Source of the DNA: Nannochloropsis salina CCMP1776
Lineage: Eukaryota; Sar; Eustigmatophyceae; Eustigmatales; Monodopsidaceae
Direction: 5' to 3'
DNA length: 64,000 nt
Assembly (NCBI GenBank): GCA_004565275.1
Contig: SDOX01000019.1
Location: 11,136 to 75,135, forward strand
Part shown: one piece after another, positions 1 through 10,500 of the stretch
Position numbering within the stretch: the stretch's first letter is position 1
Layout: each line of letters opens with the position of its first letter
Position numbers and translations under genes: made by a program
The notes under the pieces: model-generated
The model's database searches: none
Told to the model about the DNA's origin: nothing
What the model saw: only the letters and a program-made list of their open reading frames with translations

Positions 1-1360
1 CTGCCGGTAGACGAGGGAGGGAGGGAGGGAGGGAGGGAGAGAGGAAGAGGCTTCGGCCTGTGCATCTTTTGTGCACCTCGTATTTTGGGAGGACACGAGA
101 GGATTTGAAGGCAGGGTTACCCATCATATCTTATATTTAAGCGTTCCCTCCCTCCCCTCCATCCTCCACCTCCCCATCCTCACGGTCTCTCTCCTTCCCC
201 CCTCCCTAATTTCCTCCCTCCCTTCCTCGTCCCCCCCTTTCCGTGTCTGGTAGATGGACTACGACTTCACGGACTCCCACTGTCTCCGGCAGCAGCTCCT
301 CTTTACCTCTTCCCCTCTGTCTGCCGACCTGGAGGTGAGCAAAGCGTACCCTTTCCCTACACTTCCTCCTCCTTCATCCATCCCCTCCTTCCCGCCCTCC
401 CCCCCTCCCTCCCTTTCCCTTCTAGATCACCGGCTTTCCGCTTGCTACCCTCCTCGTCTCCTCCTCCCAGCCGGACGCCGCCCTCTTCCTCTTCCTCCTC
501 TGTGTTGATACGCAAGGAAAGGCCCATTACATCACGGAAGCCTGCCTGCGCGTCAGCAGCCGTGCCACCCTCCCTCCCTCCACCCCTCCCTCCCCCTCGT
601 CCTCCCTCGGGCCCTCGGTGTTGTGCTACCCGGGCCTGCCCCGCCATTCCTTCCGTCGCGCGGACGTGAAATTCCTGACGCCCGACGTCCCTGTCCGAGT
701 CGAGATAGTCTTTCAACCCACCAGGTGGGGAAGATGATGGGAAAGGAGGAGGGGCACGGGAGGAGGAAGGGAGGAAAGGAGGAAGGGCACGGGGGGAGGG
801 GGGGAGGAAAGAGCGAAAGGCCAGAGGAGTAGTAGGAGGGAAGAAAAAAGGGCATCTCCATAGGGAAAGGAGGAAGATAGAACGGTCGTGTGTCTCTTAG
901 ATAGGGGGCCTCGGCTCGGTCCACAAAGGAAGGTGGAGGAACAGGACGGGAGGAGGGAGGGAGGGAGGGAGGGAGGGAGGGAGGTCAAGGGGAGCAAGGG
1001 GGTGCTTTTGCCTCGTGCTGCCGGCGTCCCGCCCGCTCGCGATGCCGTCATCCAGGCTCTCTCACAATCGTTTTCCTGCGCCCTGGTTACGGAGCAGCAT
1101 GTGGACCTCATTACTCATGCACAATGTCTGCCCTACTTTTCCACAGTTACCGCGTTCTTCGAGGACAGTCGATCCGCCTGGCCGTGGCTGGCAGCAACCC
1201 TCGCGATTTCTTGCCGATCCCACTCGGAGAAGGGGTGGATTTCTACGATTTGACCCTCCATGTGGACGGAGGGAAGGATGAGAGGGCAGGAATTGAAAGG
1301 AGAATGGAAGAATCGAATGCGGAACTGGGTCGTTGCCGCCTTGTGCTACCCGTGGTGTAA
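1..1360 (+). CDS. CocE/NonD-family (X-Pro dipeptidyl-peptidase-like) hydrolase, C-terminal part
   Basis: Only the 3' end of this gene lies in the window. Three exons read in one frame: 254-334, 426-724 and 1147-1360 (stop). The first six bases, followed by a gtagac donor, are probably the end of an earlier exon. The joined protein has LLFTSSPLSADLEITGF, then PDAALFLFLL and YITEACLRVSSR, then YRVLRGQSIRLAVAGSN. This is the jelly-roll domain (PepX_C type) that follows the alpha/beta-hydrolase core in cocaine-esterase and X-Pro dipeptidyl-peptidase relatives. The catalytic core lies upstream of the window, so substrate and localisation cannot be judged. A proline/serine-rich insert (about 565-620) interrupts the domain. 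The intron at 725-1146 starts G-rich, like others here, but a C-rich 3' end is not obvious. The stretch 1010-1130 inside it is open in one frame and could be a further exon. Confidence 0.72.
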
Positions 1361-3332
1361 AGAGAGCGAAGACGAAATCAGGGGTTTAGAAACGGGGCAG
1401 ATTGGTCTCAAGTACCAGGGTCAAGAGAAAGTGCATGAAGTGAAGATGACATAGCCATATTGACTGACCACGAAGAGAGAAGGACACAGGCAAGGAACCT
1501 CATGTAAATGCAGGACGGATCAATTTGGGTCTCTTTTGTCGCTGTCCTTGGTAATGTTCTTAAACTCTGTGCGGTGCTTTTCACCCATTGCTAGATGGAG
1601 TTATCCTACCATCTTACATGCTGCACTCAATCGCACAGGCTGTGCTCTTACATGGTTGTTTTTCCGCCGGGGAAGGCTCCTTATCTTCTAGATTTCGCCT
1701 TCATAAACGAATGACTCTGGCTATTTTTTTTAATTCAAGATTATATCTCATGTTCTACAATTTTTAGATGCACCTATATTATATCTAGCTTTTCCAACTC
1801 TCTACCAGGCTATTTACAGCAAGGAAAGAAACGGCATGGGCAGCCATTTCACGCCTTCCAATCCAGAGAAAGACACCTTTTAACAAAGCGGAAAATATAC
1901 CTAGGCTAGAGGCTCACTTAGAAAAACGAGAATCTACTTCAAAATGTAATCTGTCGTCGATATTATCCTCTTCATGGTTTCAGACGCATTAAACCGAGAT
2001 TTTGGATGGATCTCCTTTAGGGTTTCGCGCCCCCCAACGAGGCCGCCAGTCGGAGAAAAATCGGGAAAAAAAGTTACTTTCCAGACACATGCCTTCAGAC
2101 CACTCCAATAATCTGGCCACACTGCTAAACGTTGCGAGAGTCCTGCCTGACAATGCGGTCGGGGCGTGCGTACGAGGGGGAATGGTGGTACATACCCCTT
2201 TTTTTTTCTGCTCTTCTGTCGGGCGGAACCGATCGCGAGAAAAACGGACAAAATTTCAGAATTTCCCCCAGAGATGACACACTTCCGTGACCACAACGTA
2301 CGCCTTTCGGTATCACAACCGAGTTCCCTGCCTCCCAAATCTTGGGGCAACGCATTTGTCCCCGACTGAAGTCCAGTGGATGGCATCGGCGCGTTTCTAT
2401 CTATGCCGATGGTCATCCCCCTTCGTTTGTGGTCTTTCTGACGCGTGCATTTCCCCCCCTGTATGTCTCTGCTTAAATATAAGACGTATTCCCATCCCGC
2501 CTGTCACACGGCGGTCGCTGACAGAGGTGCTGGCGTCGCTTGCCCATTCCAACTTCACACCATTCGTGACCCGAACGGGATGACCGTCCTCTAGTCACTT
2601 TTTAAAGCAATTTCGAGACATTGACATACGACGTGGTGTTAACAGTCGGCACAAAGCCGTTCAATTAGCTAATGATTCGGTGCCACCCCGCAGTCTTTTT
2701 CTTCCAACCTCATGAAGGCTCTGACCCTTCGACTCGCAATAACCGCCCTCGTCACAGGTGAAGCACGCTGCGTGCTTTATAACCCCTTCCGCTGGCATCA
2801 GCCCGGCGTTTCGTCCGTGCAAACGGACACTACCACTCCTTTTCAGCAGTGGTCCTGTCAGTGCAGCCTGGTGCTCTTTCTTACAGGGCATGGCTTCGCC
2901 AGCCTCGTTAATCCCGAACCAAGCAAGTGGCAGCTCGCGTAATGACGCCGTCAGAGGCGACTGGGTGGACGCATGCAGTCATATTAAAGCAGAATGCGAT
3001 CATGATGAAATGGGAGGAAGACACGGAGGCGACGCAGCTTCCTTGCTGTCTCTCCCCACGCACCAGGCCTTTCCAGCCTCAGCATTGCCTCCTGAATCGA
3101 CACCCAACAAGGTGCGTCGCTGGGCTGAATATATACACACATACATATCTATCTATGTATAGGTTCAGTCGGGCATGCTAGCAATGACCTTTTGTTTTTC
3201 TTATCCCGATGAGCGGGTAACGGGGCCGAATCGTGGCAGATGCGATCGATGCCCCTCCTTCCTCTTTGTCCGCCCCCGCAACAGGCACTACGAGAGGAAG
3301 GAAGAAACATCGGATTCAGGAACGGAGACGCC
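1361..3332. other. Intergenic region between two plus-strand genes
   Basis: No recognisable gene. An open frame on the minus strand (1934-2416, 160 codons) and short plus-strand frames at 2712-3162 resemble no family I know. The sequence is less GC-rich than the flanking genes and free of long GGGA arrays. The part after about 2700 may hold the promoter or 5' untranslated exons of the next gene. Confidence 0.5.
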
Positions 3333-5919
3333 ATGGTAAAAAGAGAGGGCACGCAGTCCTGCGAAGGGAGCTCAGGCGCGGGTAGTGGAGGAAACGAAAA
3401 TGGGGACGGAGCAAGCAGCAGTGGAGTGGGTTCTGAGAGGGACGTGGAGGCGTTGAAAGCGCTGGCGGCGTCGCGCGTAGCGACGGGAGGGAAATGGCGG
3501 CGCGGAAAGTGGACTCCGGAGGAGGAAGTGTACGTGAACTGCGTCACCGAGGCCTTCCATGTGCGTGCAGGAGGGAGGGAGGGAGGGAGGGAGGGAGGGA
3601 GGGGAAGAAGAAGGGGGAGGGGCGACTGCCGAGTGGTAGCGGTTGGGCCGGGGTGGGGGGGAGGGAGGGGGGGAAGGGAGGGGAGGAAGGGAGGAGGAAG
3701 AAGGGATGGCTTGGCGAACGCCTGGGAAAGGCGAAAGGCGAGGGGAAAATAGTGTGAAAGGCTAACTCTCTCTCTCTCTATATATATATATAGAATTCCA
3801 AATATTCCCCCCCCCTTGATTGTAACCCTCCTTCGCACTCACGCTCTCTTTCTCCCACCACATGGCCCGGCTCGTCTCCCCCTTCCTCTTCCTCCCATCA
3901 TTTCCCAGCAAGGATTCCTTCCCCTCGCGGCAGGGACCACGCTGCGCTCGTACTTGGCAGACAAATTGAACTGTGACCCCATGCGTATCACCAAGAAGTT
4001 CTCGGGCGGTGCGTGACATTTGGTTGCATGGTGTATCTCCTTTCTTCTGCCTGCATGCCTCTTCCTCCATCCTTTTCGATGCGCCGCGGGTGATGGAGAC
4101 GAGCTGTGGCACTGCTCTTCTTTCCCTCCCTCCTTCCGTCCCTCTTTCCCCTCCTTGCCCTTGTCGCCTCTCCTCCTCCTCCTTCACCCTCCTGTGACAA
4201 CCAGGTATCCACAAGGCGATAGCCAAGCTCATCCCCCCCCCCCCCGCCGGCCTCTCCCTTCCTCCCTCCCTCCCTGTCCGCAGTGGGCTCGATCGGCAAA
4301 TGCATCTTCCATCCCTGCGTGCCACCGCAACCACTGAAGATGGCGGAAGCGATGATAGAGCTCGATCGGCTGGAGGTCGGGAGGGAGGGCGGAAGGGAGG
4401 GAAGCTGCGTGTTATTCCTATTGCTATTTGCCATTGGAGGGAGGGTAGCACGCAGACTCCTTCAGTCGTTGACATAGACGAGGAGGGGCCCTGCTGGGGT
4501 TATAGCGGTACAAAGGCGATCTAAACGGCATTTGTTCTGATTCCCTCCCTCCCTCCATCCTCCCTCCCTCCCTCCCTCCCTCCTTCCTTCCTTCCGTCCT
4601 TGTCCCTGCGGTTTCCTCTCAGGCAATCTGGAGACGCCGCCTCGAAGAGATCCGAGCTGTCGAGTATGAATTCCAGCAGAGCGCCTCCCTCTCCTCGCAG
4701 GGATCCGCCACCTCGCCGTCCTTCCCGCCCTCCCTCGGCCCCTCCTTGCCCCATCCATTCTACCAGCAGCACTACCCTCCCCAACAGTACCCTCAGCACC
4801 ATCCACCGTACCCATGCCACCCGCAACACCACCCACGCGGGCCTTTTCCACCTGCAGCCGGCGTTCCTCCTTCCTCTTACCCGGATCCGTGTGGAGCCTG
4901 GCAAGGGCCTCCCTCCCTCCCTCCCGCCCCACCCCTCCCGCCCTCCTCCCTCCCTTCGGAGCCGACCTCGTCTTCCGTCCTGTCCCTTCCTCCCGGGCTA
5001 CCCTCTGGTGCCCCCGCTCCTGGCAGCAGGCCATCGCAACGTGTCGTGGCGGTAGGTTCCTTATGCGTCATTTGTATCCCTCCCCCATTCCTCCCCCCCT
5101 CTTTAAATGCGCCGGGGAGGTGGCCCCCTCTTTCCTCCTAGTAACGTCGGGCTTGTTGTCGTACCTCCCCACGCAAAACTGACGTTTCTCTCCCTCTCTT
5201 TCCCGCCTTCCCTCCCGCCCTCCCTCCCTCCCTTGCTTCAGACGCGTGCGTGGCTCGATCGCTCCCACGGGCTCCTCGCCTCTCCTCCCACCGCCGCCTG
5301 CTTGCAGGACCTAGACGTCCTGATCGAGGAAGGGGAAGGCCTGGTTGCCCTCCCTCCCTCCCTCCCTCCCTCCCTCCCTCCCTCATTTCCTCCATCCCTC
5401 CCTGAAAACCTGGCCGGGACCGGTTTTGGCAGAATTAAGGTGGAGGACCGAGGGGCCAAGCGAGCGCGGGAGGAAATGGCAGAGGGCGGGGGAGAGGAAG
5501 GGGAGAGGGTCAGGAAAGGAAGAGGAGAGGAAGGAGAAGGTTATGAGAGGGAGAGCGGGCCGGGAGAGGAGGGAGGGGAAGAAGGGGACGGAAAGCCGTC
5601 AAGAGCCCTCCCTGCCTCTTCCGCATTCAGCACCTCCTCGTCCTCCTCCTCGACGTCCAGCATGACCGTGGTCGCGACGGAGATGGAAGGGGAGGAGGGG
5701 GAGGAGGGGGGGACGGCGGACAGCCGGCTCGCCAAGCGGGAAGGGAGGGAAGGGAGGAGGGAGACACGGAGGGCGCTGGACAAGGAAGATGAAGGGGCAG
5801 AAGGGCTGTTGATGTTGAAATTTTTGCGGGAGAAAGTGGATGTCCCACCCCAGGGAAGAGGACGAGCGAAAGAGGGAGACAGGAGTCCAGCTGCACCAGC
5901 CGCCGGGAGCATGTCATGA
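3333..5919 (+). CDS. Stramenopile-specific protein with WTPEEE...LNCDPMRITKKF conserved region
   Basis: Five exons splice cleanly: 3333-3560, 3909-4008, 4284-4375, 4623-5051 and 5242-5919, giving 508 residues. Residues about 55-145 carry a conserved block: KWTPEEEVYVNCVTEAFHQG, then LPLAAGTTLRSYLADKLNCD, PMRITKKFSG, SIGKCIFHPC and a helical AIWRRRLEEIRA. I know this arrangement from many uncharacterised proteins of diatoms and other stramenopiles; its function is unknown. The rest is low complexity: a Pro/His/Tyr-rich stretch (4740-4900), an in-frame CCCT-derived PSLP repeat (5348-5384), then acidic Glu/Gly-rich and Ser-rich parts ending near LLMLKFLREK. The composition suggests a nuclear or regulatory role, which is inference. 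The start is the first ATG in an open exon, and an earlier 5' exon is possible. Introns show the GGGA-start/CCCT-end pattern. Confidence 0.72.
3571..3604. repeat. (GGGA)n tetranucleotide array in intron 1
   Basis: About eight uninterrupted GGGA units starting roughly ten bases after the GT donor at 3561. The same intron also holds a G-rich stretch near 3650-3690 and a CT/TA microsatellite near 3765-3792. Confidence 0.9.
3765..3792. repeat. (CT)n(TA)n compound microsatellite
   Basis: A run of CT dinucleotides passes directly into a run of TA dinucleotides inside intron 1 of the stramenopile-specific gene. It is a simple sequence repeat with no other feature. Confidence 0.85.
4543..4594. repeat. 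(CCCT)n array near an intron 3' end
   Basis: CCCT units with a few CCTT and CCAT variants lie just upstream of the acceptor at 4622 in the stramenopile-specific gene. They make up most of the polypyrimidine tract of that intron. Confidence 0.85.
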
Positions 5920-7593
5920 CTCACTTCAAGCAATCTGACGGGGAAGTTGGATGAATGCTGTGAAATCTCATTCGAAAAGCGGGTGGAACAGATTTGAATT
6001 GCACAGCGTTTTGGTTGGAGGGGGGGGGGGAGGATAGTCGGGCTTGTGAACGCTTTCAAACCATGTTTATTTTTTTAGAAAAGACAGGGATATTTCCTTC
6101 TGTTGCAGTCAAATGTACAAAGACACCGTTGCCTGGCTTAGGCGTGGAGACGCACGCGAAATTGAGCCGGAGCACACGTAGTTAGACGGCTTCATTAAAT
6201 TCTTGCAGACCCAAACTTGTTTTTTGGCGGGCATGGACTGCTAAGGGCTTCAATGGGTGGAGGATGGGTATCGCCAGGAGCCATGGGAACAATGCCGCCA
6301 CATTACCATGCATCGGTAGCGGCAAGAGTAGCGATTCAACCTGTTTTATGCTGATGTTGTTTTTTTAAATAGCCATATTTTTTCACAATGAACCGTGCTT
6401 CAATGCAAGGAAGATGCGAAGGCATGAGGTGGGCGAGAAGAAATCAGTAGGCATCGACAGGGGTATAGATTAAGAGTATAAGACGAGATGTACAGCATGA
6501 AAAGTGTGTTTGGGTGAAGGATGGTTAAGTGAGAAAGCGAGATGTATGCGACGGCTATTGAGGGGCATGCCGGCTGCATTTGTACGGCGGCCACACACAT
6601 TAGGAGCTTCCCTCCCATTTCTGCACCTTGGCTATAGCCTGAATACCCGGGTGATGTGTAGCGGTCACAAAGACCGTGTTTATCGATTGTTAATTTGTTG
6701 AATAATTTCCGCACTTTTTGCTTTCAAAGAAACATGAAACGATTAAATTTGACGGGGATGTATTCAGATCGTTGGGCCGTGATTTTTCCTTATCTGGCAT
6801 GTCGAACGGTGGGTCGATGTCCGAATCAAGGCGAGCAAATGTTATGGCTCAGAAGGAAGAATCATCAAAAGAGCATACAACTGACCCTGCCTCGGTTAAA
6901 AAAAGACGTATGCTCCACAACTGCGCACCTTAGCACATAAATTACTGAGAAACCCCCTAAAATAGACTTAGAAAAACACGTATCTCAAAAATCTTCCTAT
7001 ACAATCCAAACACTGTTCACGGTACAATATGGGCTTGCAAAGTTTCGCAAAGGACATAAGCAGGACGATCGGAAGAGACGAATTTGAATTCTAAAATTTG
7101 AGATTTCAAAAAGTGGTTGAGTCTGACGACTTCGTGTCGGTGTTGGCGTCGACCTATTCTTTCAAGGTATAGATGCAATTATGAGACACTACTCATTAAT
7201 ATCTTTCGATTAAATCAATTTAAGAATATTCACTGCCGTAGCGGTGAAATTCTTTGCTGGAACGACGGTCCATTTACCCTTTCTTGACCTATTCGAATTC
7301 CGAGGTGTATTTGCTTCTTCCCCAGGGACCTATCCGTCGATTTGATTTTGATTTTCGTACTGTACTTCCTCCTTATCATTTTCATGCCCCGCCAAGTTTC
7401 AATCTTATTTTAGAGTAATGAAACGCACGCATACAAGCCTACGTGTTATCCCAGATCACACATACAGAGAAGCAATGTTCAGTGCGAGAGGTACAGACGA
7501 CAGCACAGGAATGTAGTAATTATACGCTCGGCCCCATCTCATTTGCTTGTTCCTCTCTCCTCGATTTTCTGCTATTTGGTAATAGCATCAGAC
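5920..7593. other. Intergenic region
   Basis: About 1.7 kb between two plus-strand genes, with no open frame that resembles a known protein. The base composition is close to balanced and AT-richer than the genes, with short A/T runs (6360-6370, 6960-7100). It presumably holds the 3' end of the upstream gene and the promoter of the next. I see no RNA gene. Confidence 0.5.
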
Positions 7594-10500
7594 ATGAAAC
7601 CAACGATTGAAGAACCTCATAATCATCCCGCTCCACCAACTGGGGCCTCTGTTGGAATGGACGCTTCAACAATATCATCGTCATCTCCTTCCTCCTTTTT
7701 GGTGTCCTCCACTGCGTCCTCTGCGTCGTCCACATCCTCGCCATCTTCATCCTCACCGTTGGAGCTCTCGCTTGAGTTTCCGACGCTCTTGGACAACATG
7801 GATGTCATGTTCCAACGTGCGCATGACGGCGCAAAGACATGTAAGGCGTTCTCCACATTCTTGCAACAAAGCGCCGTTCTGGAGGAGGGATATGGAAGCT
7901 CAATTGTCAAGGTAGGCACTATGACTCAATCGAAATGCGCCAACTAGGTGCAAAAAACGAAATGGAAGGCAAAGGAAGCGGGAAAATATGACAGGAACAT
8001 TGAATAATCCTTGGCATACCAAGTATGTTATTCACTCCCGGCTTCGCTTCGCGCTTATGTCCCGCTATCCATATATCTGTCAAGATTTTCACTCCCTCTT
8101 TATCCCTTATTCGCTTTTACTTGTCCTTGGCTCTCCCTATCCTCAGGTCGGGGAGGCTTTCGCGGGCATTCAAGAATCCAATGCCCCGTCAGTGGTGGCG
8201 GCAACCGCAGGAGCCAGTGCGTCCATTCAAGCCCTCGGTCGGCAGCATGTGGGTCTGGCCAACACACTCTCTCAAGACGTCTGCAAAAGCTTGGGTGCCT
8301 ACGTGGATCAGCAGTCTGCGATGCTTCGAGGGATGATCCAGGAAGTGCACGCCCTGGTGGAGGATCTGGAGAAAGAAAAAGCGGCCCATAAAAAGATCCG
8401 AGACAAGCACAAAAAAGCTTGCAAGGAGGCTGAAGGCGTCTTGAAAAAAGGAGGGGCCTTGCCTTTGCCCCCGGTGCCTCCCCCTTCGTCGCAACTCCCG
8501 GACGCGATCGATGTCGCGGTCGCGGCCCCTCCTTCGCTCCCTCCCTCCCTCCCTCCCTCCCTCCCTCCCTCGACCGCGGCGGACCCAATCAGTGGCCCCG
8601 ACCACAGCGACGCCACGTCCTCTCCCATCCCTCCTTCTGCCCCGCCCTCGGTCCCAGCCGTGTCGAGCTCCGTGTTGCGCCTCCAGGATCGGGCGCAGGA
8701 GGCTTTGTTCGATTTGCGCGCCATGGAAAAGGAGTACCAGACCTCCAAGAACAGGATGGAAGGGAAAGAGGGGGCCTTTCGTCGCGCCTTGCAAGAGCAT
8801 TTGGGCCGCTTCCAGGTGGGAATAAGCAGGAACAAAGGAGGGAGGGGAGAAGGGCGGGAGAAAAGTGAGAAGGAAAGACGTGAGAGACCGAGCTAGCCTT
8901 CTGTAGAGAAATCGTTGCCGCTGTAACCGCGATGCCCCTCCCTCCCTCCGTTCCTCCTCCCCTTCTTCCCCCTCTACCAGGTTCAGGAGGAAGCCCGCGC
9001 TCTTTTCGTCAAACAGCAATTGCAGCGGGTAGGGGCTGCCCGAGGGGCCATGCTCACCCTGTTTGAAAAGACCCTGCACGCCCTCCAGGAACAGATCGAC
9101 GCCATCGACCCCGCCGCCGACATGGCGGCTCACTCGCGGCAGGTTTTGGCCCTTTCCCCCCCCTCCGCTATCCCCGTCCCGCCCTCGGTCCTGGAGCTGG
9201 AGGAGGATGGGGCATTGGCGTTGAAACGTCGCGTGGCTCCCGGGGTGCAGCACGTGGAAAAATGCATCAAAAATTTGCGGGCCTTGTGCCAGGCGTTTTC
9301 TGCCTTGGCTGCCGCGGAAGAGGTACGTCTTTCTGCCTCCTGGTGGAATCCTGAGGGTGGCAGGCCCCTTTCTATTTTCCCCGCAATTTCCTCGTTTCTT
9401 TTCTCGGTTTTGTGGGCCCCTGCGACTCTGGGATCCCCCCCGGCCCTCCCTCTCGGAAAGCGGCTGGATCATTCTTCCTACCCAGCACTGACTCCCTCTC
9501 CCCTTCCCCTTTCTCCCCTTCTTCCCCTCTTTCCCTCTTTCCCTCTTTCCCTCCCTAACTCTCTCCCTCCCTCAAGAGCTACGCCAAAGCCACCCTGAAA
9601 CTCGTGAAGAAATCCGGGTATTCCCTCCTCCCTCCCTCTTCCCTTCCTTCCCACTACGGCGCCTGCCGTCGAAGCCTCCAGAAAGAGGGCCCCAGCCTCC
9701 AGGCTGGCTGGCACCAATACATGCGGGGAATGGATGCGGTGGCAAACGCTCACCTTCTCGCCGCGTCCCGCATCTCGCAGTCCGTCTGCGTCACCCTCGC
9801 GCAGACTCAGGACGAACTTGCTGGAGCCCGCCAGGAGATTTTGGTCACCCAAGCCGCCTCCCACAAGGCGTTGGCTGTCACCCGCACCGCCTACCTGAAA
9901 GCGAAGGGAAAGCAGGAAGGGAAAGCGAAGGAGTTGAAAGAAGCTTGGGCGAAGGCGGGCGGGTTAGGGATGGACTTGGAGAACCGAGAATCCGAGCAGG
10001 GAGGGAGGGAGGGAGGGAGGGAGGGAGGGGGGGAAGGCGAGGCGGGGGTACCGAAGGGGAAGGGGCTCTCCCGTCCATCTTGTCATTTGCGAAACCACCA
10101 GGGAAGGAGAAACAGCGGTGGGAGCAGAAACTAACGCACCTGAGGGACGAGCACGCGGCCTTGCAAGCAGCCTTCGAGGAGGCCAAAGATGCATTCACGC
10201 GGCAGCTAGCCTGCTTGGCGCGCCAGGTCCAAATTGTCCTGGAAGCGTTGTCGACGCGGGAGGAAGAGCGGGTGGGCCGGTGGAAGCTGGCCTTGGAGGG
10301 TTTTCACCACGCGGAAAGCGCGCTGTGGGAGAGCACACGGCGGGAGGAAAAGGCGACCCAGGAGACGGTGGATGGCATCGACGTGGGGGGAGATTTGAAG
10401 GAACTGGTCGGGCGAGAGCTGAAGGGACGGACGCAGGAAGGGAGGGATGGAGGGAGGGAGGGCGGGAGGATGGGACAGACGTGGTACGGACAAGACTTGG

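Noticed and set aside
357-1111. Long minus-strand open frames rich in Pro, Ser and Leu
   Set aside because: They are the complement of GGGA-rich intron and exon sequence. Any frame across these arrays stays open because neither strand contains stops.
1934-2416. 160-codon minus-strand open frame as a gene
   Set aside because: No recognisable similarity or domain, so it is kept only as part of the intergenic description.
7215-7310. GCGGTGAAATTCTT-like words recalling small-subunit rRNA
   Set aside because: Only a few words fit. The flanking bases do not continue the conserved rRNA core, so it is likely chance in an intergenic region.
8189-9472. 427-codon minus-strand open frame opposite the F-BAR exons
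   Set aside because: It overlaps three well supported plus-strand exons with F-BAR features, and its own translation is low complexity with no family resemblance.
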